DNA of 64,000 nucleotides from positions 62,001-126,000 of the forward strand of contig NZ_WOSV01000005.1 of assembly GCF_011516655.1 (NCBI RefSeq), written 5' to 3'. The notes under the pieces were generated by a model. That model did no database searches and was not told the DNA's origin. It was given only the letters and a program-made list of their open reading frames with translations. Positions within the stretch are counted from its first letter, which is position 1. Every line of letters starts with the position of its first letter. Positions 17,798 to 26,740 of this stretch are shown in pieces. The DNA is from Acetobacter thailandicus. Its GTDB lineage: Bacteria; Pseudomonadota; Alphaproteobacteria; Acetobacterales; Acetobacteraceae. The position numbers and the translations under genes are program-made.

Positions 17798-19492
17798 ATG
17801 CCCCAAACTCCTCACCCTGCCCTGTCTGTCGGGCGCTATTCTTATGATGCTGTTGATAAAGCTTTTTTAAAGCAGCGCATTGCCCAGTTTCGTGACCAGG
17901 TGGCACGCCGTATGTCCGGTGAGCTGACGGAAGAAGAGTTTAAACCGCTTCGACTGATGAATGGCCTTTATCTGCAGCTCCATGCATACATGCTGCGTGT
18001 TGCTATTCCCTATGGTGTTGTCAGCTCTTCACAGATGCGCACTCTGGCGCATATCGCAGAGCGTTATGACCGGGGATACGGGCATTTTACCACCAGGCAG
18101 AACATTCAGTTTAACTGGATTAAGCTTGAAGATACGCCGGAAATTCTTGAGCTTCTGGCCGAAACTGAAATGCACGCTATTCAGACAAGCGGCAACTGTA
18201 TCCGCAACGTAACGGCAGATCAGTTTGCCGGTGCCGCCAGTGATGAGGTGCTCGACCCGCGTGTATATGCTGAAATTTTGCGTCAGTGGTCTACCCTGCA
18301 CCCGGAATTCACCTTTCTGCCGCGTAAGTTCAAAATTGCTATTTCAGGCAGCCCAAGAGACCGTGTTGCAGCACGTTTCCATGATATTGGCCTTAAAGCG
18401 CATCCGGGCAAAGATGGCCGTACTGTTTTCGAGGTTTATGTCGGTGGTGGCCTTGGGCGTACCCCCGTTGTCGGCGTTAAGCTGTGTGACGACCTGCCTG
18501 AAGAACATCTGATCGCTTACCTTGAGGCGATTTTGCGTGTGTATAATGCTTTTGGCCGTCGCGATAATATCTATAAGGCTCGTATTAAAATTCTGGTGCA
18601 GGCTCTTGGTGCCGAAAAATTCCTTGAGCATGTTAATGCCGAATTCGCTGCGATGGATAAAGCCCGCTACAAACTGCCTGAAAGCGTGGTGGAGGATATC
18701 CGTGCCCGTTTTGGTGCTCCTGTTTTTCTGCCTCCTGAAGATGCGGCAGAGAAGCTTGCTCATCAGCGTAAAGCTGACCAGGAGTTTGATGCCTGGGTTA
18801 ATACCAATACGCATCAGCATAAACAGCCTGGCTATATTTCTGTTACCGTCTCATGCAAACCTCCGGGTGGTATTCCCGGCGATGTGACGGCTGAACAGAT
18901 GAATGTTCTGGCTGATCTTGCTGATCAGTACAGTTTTGGTGAGCTGCGTATTACACACGTGCAAAACGTTGTGCTGGGTCATGTGCGCCAGGATGCGCTC
19001 TATGCGCTGTGGAAAACCCTTCAGACCTATGCTCTGGCAACTGCAAATGCGGGCTTTATTACTGATATTATTGCCTGCCCGGGGCTGGATTACTGCTCGC
19101 TTGCTAATGCGCGCTCCCTTCCCATCTCTCAGAAAATCAGCGAACGCTTCTCCAGCCCCGAGCTGCAGCGCGAAATTGGCACTTTGCGCCTGAATATTTC
19201 GGGCTGCATTAATGCCTGTGGTCATCACCATGCTGGTCATATCGGCATTCTCGGTGTAGATAAACGCGGACAGGAAGCGTTTCAGATTACTCTTGGTGGC
19301 GCGTCTGACCAGAGCGAAGTGTCCATCGGGCAGATCCTCGGCTCAGCACTGTCTGAAGATGAAACCGTTGATGCGATTGCACGTATCATTGACACCTATC
19401 TTGCCAGCCGTAAGGCCGGTGAGCAGTTTATTGAGACGTGCCGCCGTTTAGGTAATGCACTGTTCAAGGATGCCGTTTATGCCTCTGCTTAA
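17798..19492 (+). CDS. cysI: Sulfite reductase hemoprotein (nitrite/sulfite reductase family)
   Basis: A 564-residue siroheme and [4Fe-4S] enzyme that reduces sulfite to sulfide with six electrons. Duplicated ferredoxin-like halves are visible (RQNIQFNWIKLED and THVQNVVLGHV). Cluster ligands are the pair in CPGLDYC (C-x5-C) and the pair in SGCINACGHHH (C-x3-C). No flavoprotein partner gene (cysJ) is present; the electron donor is probably ferredoxin or an enzyme encoded elsewhere, as in related bacteria. The DUF934 gene overlaps its end. The neighbours make sulfite rather than nitrite the likely substrate. Confidence 0.93.
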   Translation: MPQTPHPALSVGRYSYDAVDKAFLKQRIAQFRDQVARRMSGELTEEEFKPLRLMNGLYLQLHAYMLRVAIPYGVVSSSQMRTLAHIAERYDRGYGHFTTRQNIQFNWIKLEDTPEILELLAETEMHAIQTSGNCIRNVTADQFAGAASDEVLDPRVYAEILRQWSTLHPEFTFLPRKFKIAISGSPRDRVAARFHDIGLKAHPGKDGRTVFEVYVGGGLGRTPVVGVKLCDDLPEEHLIAYLEAILRVYNAFGRRDNIYKARIKILVQALGAEKFLEHVNAEFAAMDKARYKLPESVVEDIRARFGAPVFLPPEDAAEKLAHQRKADQEFDAWVNTNTHQHKQPGYISVTVSCKPPGGIPGDVTAEQMNVLADLADQYSFGELRITHVQNVVLGHVRQDALYALWKTLQTYALATANAGFITDIIACPGLDYCSLANARSLPISQKISERFSSPELQREIGTLRLNISGCINACGHHHAGHIGILGVDKRGQEAFQITLGGASDQSEVSIGQILGSALSEDETVDAIARIIDTYLASRKAGEQFIETCRRLGNALFKDAVYASA

Positions 19493-19973
19493 AAATGGTC
19501 AGATTCAGGATGATACCTGGGTTGTAGTTTCAGAGCAGGATACTCTGCCATCGGGGGATATCCTTGTACCGCTCAGTCAGCTTGATGCTGGTATCGGGCA
19601 GAAAAATGGCAGAGAGGGGCGTCTTGGTGTCGTCCTGGCCTCTGGTGATGAGGTTGAGAGCTTACGGAATTTTGTCTCTCAGCTTGATGCCGTAGAGGTG
19701 GTATTTCCTGTGTTTCGTGATGGTCGTGGTTTTACCCAGGCGCGTGCTTTGCGCGAGCATCTCAGGTTTGCCGGTGATATTCGCGCATCTGGTCATATCC
19801 TGCCTGACCAGTATGAGTTTTTGCTGCGTTGTGGTGTAACCGATGTTGTTCTGCCTGAAGGGGCTGATGTCGCCGCATGGGAGCGTGCGCATAAAGCCTT
19901 TACCGTAGCTTACCAGCCCTCAGTGCAGAACGAACGCGCTGAAGGCTTTGCTTTGCGTCGCCGTCTTTTTTAG
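19479..19973 (+). CDS. DUF934 domain protein of the sulfite reductase operon
   Basis: A 164-residue soluble protein. The DUF934 core is clear: VEVVFPVFRDGRGFTQARAL followed by RFAGDIRASGHILPDQYEFL. The ATG at 19479 lies inside the end of cysI, overlapping by 14 bases, with AAGGA in front, so translation is coupled. The domain is nearly always beside cysI in proteobacteria and is presumed to assist sulfite reduction, without biochemical proof known to me. Its TAG stop (19971-19973) is in the same frame as the acyltransferase gene that follows, with no other stop between them. Confidence 0.85.
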   Translation: MPLLKNGQIQDDTWVVVSEQDTLPSGDILVPLSQLDAGIGQKNGREGRLGVVLASGDEVESLRNFVSQLDAVEVVFPVFRDGRGFTQARALREHLRFAGDIRASGHILPDQYEFLLRCGVTDVVLPEGADVAAWERAHKAFTVAYQPSVQNERAEGFALRRRLF

Positions 19974-19982
19974 AGCTGTCTC

Positions 19983-21998
19983 ATTTCTGACCGGCTCAAA
20001 ACGCCCTCTGTTAAAGAGGCTTTTTTTCAGAAGGCTCTGACAAATATTGTCAGAGCCTATCTTGGTTTTGCTTTAAAAACAACGCGGTGGAGTTTTGAGG
20101 TTGCGCCAAAAACGCGGGCATTACTTATCGGGCAGGATGGCCAGACATGTATTATAGCGTTCTGGCACGAAAACTTACCACTTTCTCCGGCAATATGGTG
20201 GTGGGCTAAACAGCAAAATCCTTTGCTGCGCGTGAATGTGCTCATCAGCCGGAACTCTGACGGGCGGCTTATTGCAGAAATCGTCAGGAAATGGCAGGTG
20301 GGCTCTATTGCAGGCTCTTCTGATCGTAAAGGAAAAAATAAAGGTGGTGCAGCGGCTATACGCCGTATGCGCGCATGTTTAAAAAATGGCAGCCTGGTTA
20401 CCATTACGCCTGATGGACCTCGGGGACCTCGACGTGTGGTGCAGCAAGGGGTCATGGCAATTGCTTCTATGGCGGATAAACCGGTGGTACCCGTAGGCGC
20501 ATCTTGTTTAAATTTTCGTTTAAAATCATGGGATAAAATGTTTTTCCCTCTGCCGTTTGGCCGGGGTGTTTTTGTTTGTGGAGATCCGATTTATCCCGAT
20601 AGAAAAAACGAAAAAGCAACACATCAGCTGACCGAAAGTCTGACCAGGCAAATGACGCTGGCGGAAGAAAAAAGACGCAGTAGCAAAACAGCACAGAATT
20701 TTTCTTTTATTAAACCAGTTAAAGTTGTTCCATCACGCTTGTGGTATGGTGCTGCAAGCGTTTTATCACCTGCTTTGCCATTTCTCCTTCGCTGGCGTCA
20801 GAGCAAAGGTAAAGAGCTGCCATCCCGTGTACGTGAGAAAATGGGGTTTGCGACATGCTCTCGTCCCAGTGGAAAGGTGATATGGTTCCATGCCGCCAGT
20901 GTTGGTGAAGTTGTTTCAGTTTTGCCGCTTGTCGAAAGTTGTCTGACATATAATCCTGACTGTCATGCGCTTGTGACAACAGGTACGGTGACAGCTGCTC
21001 AGCTTGTCGAAAAAAGAAAAAATACTTTAAAAACAAATAATAATATCATTCATCAGTTTGTGCCGTTTGATGTGCCCCGCTGGGGTAAGAGATTTTTGTC
21101 TTACTGGCAGCCTCAGGTTGCCGTTTTCACTGAGAGTGAGCTGTGGCCAAATCTTTTCGGCCTGTGTCATGCTAAAAATCTTCCGGTAATCCTGGTCAAC
21201 GGGCGAATGTCAGAGCGTTCACTGGCCACATGGTCAAAAGCACCTGATGTTATTCGTCGTATGCTTGAGCGGTGTCGCTGGGTTTTTCCGCGCTCGGCGC
21301 AGGATAAAGCGCATTTTTCCGCCTTTGGCCGTCTGAATTATGGCCCCACAGGCGATATTAAAATGGCCGCCCCGCCTCTGCCTGTTGATGAAAAAGCTTT
21401 GCTGCAGGTGAAAAAATGCACTGAGGGGCGTCCGGTTTTTCTGGCAGCCTCCACGCATGAGGGTGAAGAAGAGATCATTTTGCAGGCGGCTGCTTTTGCA
21501 AGAAAAAAAATACCACAACTTCTGACAGTTATCGTTCCCCGGCATCCTGAGCGTGGTAATGTTGTTGCCGCTCTTGCCGGGGGGGCGCCACGCCGTTCGA
21601 TGGGGGCGCTCCCTGATAGCACTATGCCCGTATGGGTGTGTGATACTCTGGATGAGCTGGGTTTGTTTTACCGTGTTTCAGACTGCGTATTTATCGGCAA
21701 CAGCCTGGAAGAGGTTAAGGGGCATGGTGGCGGGCATAATCCGCTTGAGCCTGCCCGGCTTGATAATGCCCTGGCCACGGGGCCGCTGATCCAAAACTTT
21801 ACCGATGCTTTTGAAATGCTTGGTCAGAGTGTCACAGTAACGCGTTCAGCAGAAAGCCTGGCAGAGTGGGTCATCTCTGTGTTGTCAGACAAACAGGTGA
21901 TGATGGCGCGTGCGGTCGCCGCTAAAGAAGCTATTGCCGGTCACTCAGGTTTACTGATGACGTTAACAGAAAAAATTATGGCCCTGGTGCAGGCATGA
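19983..21998 (+). CDS. kdtA: Fused DUF374 acyltransferase-like domain and Kdo transferase
   Basis: About 671 residues if begun at the ATT at 19983. Residues 1-230 are a DUF374 (lysophospholipid acyltransferase-like) domain: FWHE with H62, LISRNSDGRLI, GSSDRKG and ITPDGPRGPRR. From about residue 250 the sequence is a full-length 3-deoxy-D-manno-octulosonate (Kdo) transferase: LLRWRQSKGKELPSRVREK, FHAASVGEV with the catalytic-type Glu, ESELWPN, GPTGDIK and GHGGGHNPLEP. Kdo transferase attaches Kdo to lipid IVA at the inner membrane. No ATG, GTG or TTG occurs in frame between the DUF934 stop and 20223, and starting at 20223 would remove the conserved WHE motif; hence a rare ATT start (weak AGAG, 7 bases before) is my best guess. 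lpxK overlaps the end by 4 bases. Confidence 0.8.
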   Translation: MSDRLKTPSVKEAFFQKALTNIVRAYLGFALKTTRWSFEVAPKTRALLIGQDGQTCIIAFWHENLPLSPAIWWWAKQQNPLLRVNVLISRNSDGRLIAEIVRKWQVGSIAGSSDRKGKNKGGAAAIRRMRACLKNGSLVTITPDGPRGPRRVVQQGVMAIASMADKPVVPVGASCLNFRLKSWDKMFFPLPFGRGVFVCGDPIYPDRKNEKATHQLTESLTRQMTLAEEKRRSSKTAQNFSFIKPVKVVPSRLWYGAASVLSPALPFLLRWRQSKGKELPSRVREKMGFATCSRPSGKVIWFHAASVGEVVSVLPLVESCLTYNPDCHALVTTGTVTAAQLVEKRKNTLKTNNNIIHQFVPFDVPRWGKRFLSYWQPQVAVFTESELWPNLFGLCHAKNLPVILVNGRMSERSLATWSKAPDVIRRMLERCRWVFPRSAQDKAHFSAFGRLNYGPTGDIKMAAPPLPVDEKALLQVKKCTEGRPVFLAASTHEGEEEIILQAAAFARKKIPQLLTVIVPRHPERGNVVAALAGGAPRRSMGALPDSTMPVWVCDTLDELGLFYRVSDCVFIGNSLEEVKGHGGGHNPLEPARLDNALATGPLIQNFTDAFEMLGQSVTVTRSAESLAEWVISVLSDKQVMMARAVAAKEAIAGHSGLLMTLTEKIMALVQA

Positions 21999-22993
21999 GA
22001 CAATCGCCTCTTTTCTGGCAAAAACAGCAAACAGGCTGGCAGTCATTACTGCTTTCACCTTTAGCCTGGGGCGTTAAGCTCATTGCCGCAGGAAAAGAGA
22101 GGCAGCGCAGTTTTAAGGCGCCTGTGCCGGTTTTATGCTGTGGTAATATAACAACCGGAGGCACCGGTAAGACAACGGTCGTAATCGACCTTGCTGTTCG
22201 CTTAAAAAATAAAAATATTACCCCGCATATTTTACTGCGTGGCTACGGGGGCAAACTCAAAGGGCCTGTTCAGGTTGATCTGACACGTCATACAGCTGAA
22301 GATGTAGGGGATGAAGCACTGCTGCTCGCAGCAGTGAGCCCGACATGGATCGGTGGAAACCGTGCTTTATCAGCGCGTGCGGCCGTGGCCCGTGGTGCAC
22401 AGTGCCTGATTATGGATGATGGTTTTCAAAACTTTACCCTCCATAAAGATTTTTCTTTGCTGATTATTGATGGTGCGGCAGGCCTGGGAAACGGACAGGT
22501 TCTTCCTGCCGGTCCGTTGCGGGAAAGTCCGCAGCGGGCACTGTCACGTGCTTCTGCGATTATGATAATTGGTGAGGATAAGACAGGCTTTCTGTCACGT
22601 TATGCAGGTAGTTTCCCGCCAGAAAAAATCATACAGGCGGGTTTGCAAACCTGTTTTGCTGACAGCATTGCGCTGAGAGATAAAAACTGTATTGCTTTTG
22701 CCGGTATAGGCCGACCTGGTAAGTTTTTTGACAGCCTGGCGAAGGCTGGTATTACCCTGGTGAAAACCATATCTTTTGCTGACCATCATTTTTATAAAAC
22801 TGCAGAGCTTGAGTGTTTGCAGGCTCTGGCGGGTGAACATCAGGCACAGCTTGTGACAACGCCTAAAGATTATGCCAGATTACCGGAGTTTTTTCGCTCC
22901 GTTGTCAGCGTAACAGATGTGGAGCTGGTCTGGCAGGATGATGCAGTGCCTGAGAAAATTTTGCATACACTCATGCCGGAGACAGGCTTGTGA
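21995..22993 (+). CDS. lpxK: Tetraacyldisaccharide 4'-kinase
   Basis: A 332-residue membrane-associated kinase that phosphorylates the 4' position of the lipid A disaccharide. The P-loop is GNITTGGTGKT at residues 50-60. Other family blocks are LLRGYGG, VGDEALLLA, MDDGFQNFTLHKD and the late VTTPKDYARLP. An N-terminal hydrophobic stretch (SLLLSPLAWGVKLI) fits the membrane anchor. It overlaps the Kdo transferase upstream and the acyltransferase downstream by 4 bases each, so three steps of lipid A-Kdo assembly are coupled. Confidence 0.94.
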   Translation: MRQSPLFWQKQQTGWQSLLLSPLAWGVKLIAAGKERQRSFKAPVPVLCCGNITTGGTGKTTVVIDLAVRLKNKNITPHILLRGYGGKLKGPVQVDLTRHTAEDVGDEALLLAAVSPTWIGGNRALSARAAVARGAQCLIMDDGFQNFTLHKDFSLLIIDGAAGLGNGQVLPAGPLRESPQRALSRASAIMIIGEDKTGFLSRYAGSFPPEKIIQAGLQTCFADSIALRDKNCIAFAGIGRPGKFFDSLAKAGITLVKTISFADHHFYKTAELECLQALAGEHQAQLVTTPKDYARLPEFFRSVVSVTDVELVWQDDAVPEKILHTLMPETGL

Positions 22994-23916
22994 GCTTTTT
23001 TAATAAGAAAACGGCTCTGATGAAAGCTGAGGCTCTGCTTTGCTCTGTTGTGCTGGCATGCCTGAAAAAAGCAGGTCCTGTGAGGGCTTCAGACATAGCC
23101 GGAAAATTTTGTCGGCTTCTTGGTCCGTTTCTGCCGCCGTCAAAAATTGCTGACCGTAATTTGCAGATGGCTATGCCTGAGCTGACATCAAAGCAAAGGC
23201 AGGACATTATTCGTGGAGTATGGGAAAACCTTGGGCGTACTGCTGGCGAGTTTCCTCATCTTTCCACACTCAGAGAAAATACGCCTGAGGGGCAGCCTGG
23301 TTATGAGGTGCAGGGAGCTGAGCATCTGAAGGCACTGGCTCAACATCAGGGGCCTGTTTTGTTTGTCTCAGGCCATATAGGAAACTGGGAGATGCTGCCC
23401 CCGGCTGTTGCACGTTACGGCACTCCTTTTGCTTCGTTTTACAGAGCGGCGGGCAACCGGAAGGTTGATGCGATGATCCGTTCTTTGCGTGATGCCGCGA
23501 TGGGCCCCGACCCTGTGCCATTATTTGCTAAAGGAGCTGAGGGCGCCAGGGCGGCTTTACGTTATGTGGCAAAAGGTGGCAGGCTGGGCATGCTGGTTGA
23601 TCAGAAAATGAATGACGGCATAGAAGCGCGCTTATTTGGTCTGCCTGCTATGACGGCCCCTGCACTGGCCAGTATGGCACTTAAATATCGTTGCCCGGTT
23701 ATTCCGGGGTATGTTGTGCGTCTTGGCCCTGCCCGTTTGCGCATTGTGGTTGAGCCGCCCATGGTTTTGCCGCAAACAGGCGATAAACAGCAGGATCTGG
23801 CAACATTAGTGCAGATGATTAATGACCGCCTTGAAAGCTGGGTAAGACAAAAGCCTGAAAGCTGGTTGTGGTTACATCGGCGCTGGCCTAAATCGTTATA
23901 TCGTAAAACACGCTGA
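22990..23916 (+). CDS. LpxL/HtrB-type lipid A acyltransferase
   Basis: A 308-residue acyltransferase of the late lipid A family that adds a secondary acyl chain to Kdo2-lipid IVA or its precursor. The catalytic H-x4-E motif is H129-E134 in SGHIGNWE. Further blocks are LVDQKMNDGIEARLFG, MTAPALASMALKY and ESWLWLHRRWP. It starts with GTG overlapping the lpxK stop (GTGA). The acyl chain and the site cannot be read from sequence, so I leave lpxL versus lpxM open. Confidence 0.88.
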   Translation: MSFFNKKTALMKAEALLCSVVLACLKKAGPVRASDIAGKFCRLLGPFLPPSKIADRNLQMAMPELTSKQRQDIIRGVWENLGRTAGEFPHLSTLRENTPEGQPGYEVQGAEHLKALAQHQGPVLFVSGHIGNWEMLPPAVARYGTPFASFYRAAGNRKVDAMIRSLRDAAMGPDPVPLFAKGAEGARAALRYVAKGGRLGMLVDQKMNDGIEARLFGLPAMTAPALASMALKYRCPVIPGYVVRLGPARLRIVVEPPMVLPQTGDKQQDLATLVQMINDRLESWVRQKPESWLWLHRRWPKSLYRKTR

Positions 23917-23955
23917 GACAGATCCCAGCTGAATTTATATGTCGGAGTGCATGGT

Positions 23956-24756
23956 ATGTCTTCTGTTCTGAGCCCCTCTGTTGCTTATCGTCTGGAGGCA
24001 GCGCGCGCAGTTGTAAGTGATGCAGCTCGTCTTGCTATGTCGATGCGCCCTCCTTCAGGCGGGCCGGTTGCAACGCAGAAATCTGCCCAGGACTGGCTGA
24101 CAGAGACTGACGGTGCCGTTGAGGCCTTTATTGCAGAGCGGATGAAAACGTTATTCCCTGATGATGGTTTTCAGGGGGAGGAAGAAGGTGTCGTACGTGC
24201 CGGTGCTCTGCGCTGGGTTGTCGACCCGATTGACGGGACATCAAACTATGCGCGTGGTCGCAATCGCTGGTGCGTCTCTCTGGGGCTGCTTGAAGGTGAT
24301 GAGCCAGTTGCCGGTGTGATAGAGGCGCCTGCTCTGGGTGAAGTATATACAGCGCTGCGAGGACATGGAGCATTTCTTAACGGCAGGCGCATTCAGGCTT
24401 CTTCGGTTAAAGATCCGGCCAGTGCCATGATTGAAATGGGCTGGAGTAATCGCGTTCCCAAAGATGTTTTTATTGAAAAAACTGACGCCATTATGGGGCT
24501 GGGTGCTATGCCTCGCTCAGGCGGGTCCGGCGCTCTGGCACTGGCAGATGTCGCCTGTGGTCGTCTCGATGGGTATGTCGAGATTGTTATTAACTTATGG
24601 GATGTTGCCGCTGCCCTGCCTTTGCTGGCTGAAGCGGGAGCCTGCGTTTCTCCCTTCCTGAAAACAGGCGGGTTAACCGGTGCCGCAACTATTCTGGCTG
24701 CGGCACCTCATATTGCCCGCCCTCTTTCTGAGGCAGTGAATATTCCTCTTGAATAA
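23956..24756 (+). CDS. Inositol monophosphatase family protein
   Basis: A 266-residue Mg-dependent phosphatase. The metal motifs are GEEEG near residue 72, DPIDGTSNYARG near residue 90 and WDVAAALPLLAEAG near the end. DGTSNY followed by WCVSLGLL resembles inositol-1-phosphatase (SuhB) more than CysQ or HisN; the true HisN-like paralogue is at 39.2 kb. A GTG at 23947 is in frame, but the ATG at 23956 has GGAG 8 bases before it. It follows the lipid A genes by 39 bases. Substrate not determined. Confidence 0.85.
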   Translation: MSSVLSPSVAYRLEAARAVVSDAARLAMSMRPPSGGPVATQKSAQDWLTETDGAVEAFIAERMKTLFPDDGFQGEEEGVVRAGALRWVVDPIDGTSNYARGRNRWCVSLGLLEGDEPVAGVIEAPALGEVYTALRGHGAFLNGRRIQASSVKDPASAMIEMGWSNRVPKDVFIEKTDAIMGLGAMPRSGGSGALALADVACGRLDGYVEIVINLWDVAAALPLLAEAGACVSPFLKTGGLTGAATILAAAPHIARPLSEAVNIPLE

Positions 24757-24850
24757 GAGGTTACAGTTCATCCTCTCTCTGTTAGCTTAATAAAATCAAA
24801 GGAAAAACACACCAGATGTTTTTCTGCCCGGGTATATGGAGATCATAATT

Positions 24851-25690
24851 ATGCGGTCAGTTCGTCGTTTTTCTGCTTGTGCTTTAGCTGTCGGTGCAGT
24901 GGCCCTTTCCGGCTCTTCTTCGTCCTATGCGAGCGCAGCTCAGGATTATCAGACACTGGTTGATAAAGCCGCTCTGACTGTTCAGGATATTTTTCTTGGG
25001 GTAAAGCCGACCAGTGCTGTTGCGGTTGATCTGGCAAAAGCGCGTGCTGTCATGATCTGCCCTTCAATTTTCAGAATGTCAGTCGTGTTCGGTGGCTCCG
25101 GCGGTGGTTGCGTACTGCTGGCACGTGATGCCCGGGGCTCATGGTCTGATCCGGCATTTTATACAATGAGCTCCGGATCTTTTGGTATTCAGCTGGGCAT
25201 TCAGAACTCTCAGACGATGTTCTTTATTATGACAGATCGCGGGCTGCAGGCTCTGCTTGACAGTCAGTTTCAGTTTAATGCGAATGCCAGTGCAAATTTT
25301 GCAACGATCAGCACGAATGCTGAAGCAGGTAATGCCGGAGCCAGAAACACTGACATTTATGTTGCACAGAAATCGCAGGGGGCTTTTGCCGGAGTTTCAA
25401 TTGGTGGCAGCAAGCTGAAAGTAAACAGCGATGCAAACCGGCAATATTATAAACAGGTTGTTGGCCCGGAAGATATTCTCATTACAATGAGAGTTAATAA
25501 TCAGGGTGCCGATCCGCTGCGAAGTGTACTGATGCGTTACAGCAAGCTTGCGGGCGTTAAGCAGGCGACATCGGCAGTGAAGACCTCTGCTGCGGCCTCA
25601 GATGCAGTTGTATCTGACACAGTGCCTTCTTACTCAGCATCTAAAGGTGTTGGCACGGTGAAAAGTGAATCTTTGTCTCCGGCTAAGTAG
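24851..25690 (+). CDS. Exported Ysc84/SYLF lipid-binding domain protein
   Basis: A 279-residue protein with a signal peptide of about 30 residues (Arg-rich start, alanine-rich core, likely cut near SYASAA). The mature part is a SYLF/Ysc84 domain: AKARAVMICPS, VFGGSGGGCVLLAR, GSFGIQLGIQ and SIGGSKLKVNSDANRQYY. Eukaryotic relatives bind phosphoinositides; bacterial ones are periplasmic or outer-membrane associated without a firm role. The last 60 residues are Ser/Ala-rich and low complexity. The ATG at 24851 follows GGAG by 9 bases; an earlier ATG at 24836 is in frame. Confidence 0.82.
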   Translation: MRSVRRFSACALAVGAVALSGSSSSYASAAQDYQTLVDKAALTVQDIFLGVKPTSAVAVDLAKARAVMICPSIFRMSVVFGGSGGGCVLLARDARGSWSDPAFYTMSSGSFGIQLGIQNSQTMFFIMTDRGLQALLDSQFQFNANASANFATISTNAEAGNAGARNTDIYVAQKSQGAFAGVSIGGSKLKVNSDANRQYYKQVVGPEDILITMRVNNQGADPLRSVLMRYSKLAGVKQATSAVKTSAAASDAVVSDTVPSYSASKGVGTVKSESLSPAK

Positions 25691-25703
25691 CCTTTAACGC
25701 ATA

Positions 25704-25741
25704 AAGGGTTTTTTCTTTTACCTGAAAAAACCCTTATTTTC
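25704..25741. terminator. Bidirectional terminator between the Ysc84 gene and mltG
   Basis: AAGGGTTTTTTC (25704-25715) pairs perfectly with GAAAAAACCCTT (25724-25735) around an 8-base loop, followed by a T-rich run on the plus strand. The stem carries its own A and T tracts, so it can serve the plus-strand Ysc84 transcript and the converging mltG transcript, whose stop lies in it. Confidence 0.85.
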
Positions 25742-26705
25742 TTTTGTTCCGATAATAATTTTCAACATTTTTATTATGCTCTTTAAGGTCATTCGTAAAA
25801 TTATGACCTCCCTCACCTGTTGCCATAAAATACAGGTCTGAACTTTTTGCCGGATGCGCTGCAGCATAAAGAGAGGAAAAACCAGGTGAGCAGACTGGCC
25901 CGGGAGGCAGCCCTTTATGCAGATAAGTATTATAGGGACTTTCGATCTGTAAATCAGCATGTGTTAAAGGCCGGTCAAGTGGCTCCAGTCCATTAGTAAG
26001 AGCAAAAATCACGGCAGGGTCAGTCTGTAGTTTCATCCCCTTGTGCAGGCGGTTAAGGAAAACACCAGCGACCTTAGAGCGTTCAGACGGCACAGAAGTT
26101 TCTTTTTCGATAAGAGATGCCAGAGTGATCAGCGCATTTTTGTCCGGTATTTTTTCATCTGCCTCACGATCTTCCCAGATTTTTTCTACGGCGTGGGTCA
26201 TAGCCTCCTGAGTGCGTTTCAGAAGTTCATCACGAGAGGTATTGCGCAGGTAAAGATAGGTCTGAGGCAGTACACTCCCTTCCTCTGGTCTTGTTATATG
26301 CCCGCTCAGAAAAGAGGCGTTATTAATTAATGCCTGTATCTGTGCTGCTGATAAACCTTCCGGAATTGTCAGCTTATGCATAATAGGGCGGCCATGACGT
26401 AAAACAGAAAGTGTTTGTTTTATAGAAGCATGGGCAGGGAAAAGAAGTTCTGCAGCGTGTAGCTGCCCGTCTTTTTTTGTAAGGAAAATAAAGAAAGAGG
26501 TCAGGCGTGCATAGAGGGCCCCCTGAGGGATAACGCTTTCATGCTGCAGTGTATTAATAATGCGGGCGTGATCGCCATGGTGTACCAGTACTGCGGTGTC
26601 CTGTCTTAGTGGACCTGGTACGACATATGCTTTTTTAAGCAAAAAAAATGTGCCTCCTGCTCCGGCAAGGAGCAGAAAGCACAAAAGGACGAAAAATTTA
26701 CGCAT
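25734..26705 (-). CDS. mltG: Endolytic murein transglycosylase MltG
   Basis: A 323-residue inner-membrane protein with one N-terminal membrane helix (residues 4-24) and a YceG domain facing the periplasm. The active-site block is LASLIEKETSVPSERSKVAGVFLNR split around the catalytic Glu in IEKET, followed by QTDPAVIFA, SPYNTY and GLPPGPVCSPG. The enzyme cuts nascent glycan strands and sets their length. It lies 35 bases after fabF on the minus strand; fabF-mltG is a common pairing in proteobacteria. Confidence 0.94.
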   Translation of the reverse strand: MRKFFVLLCFLLLAGAGGTFFLLKKAYVVPGPLRQDTAVLVHHGDHARIINTLQHESVIPQGALYARLTSFFIFLTKKDGQLHAAELLFPAHASIKQTLSVLRHGRPIMHKLTIPEGLSAAQIQALINNASFLSGHITRPEEGSVLPQTYLYLRNTSRDELLKRTQEAMTHAVEKIWEDREADEKIPDKNALITLASLIEKETSVPSERSKVAGVFLNRLHKGMKLQTDPAVIFALTNGLEPLDRPLTHADLQIESPYNTYLHKGLPPGPVCSPGFSSLYAAAHPAKSSDLYFMATGEGGHNFTNDLKEHNKNVENYYRNKRK

Positions 26706-26740
26706 TAGTTTTTAATTTCCGGCAGAAATAAAAAACTTTA

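Noticed and set aside
18344-18820. A 158-codon minus-strand frame inside cysI
   Set aside because: Shadow of the sulfite reductase gene; no motif and no coupling to neighbours.
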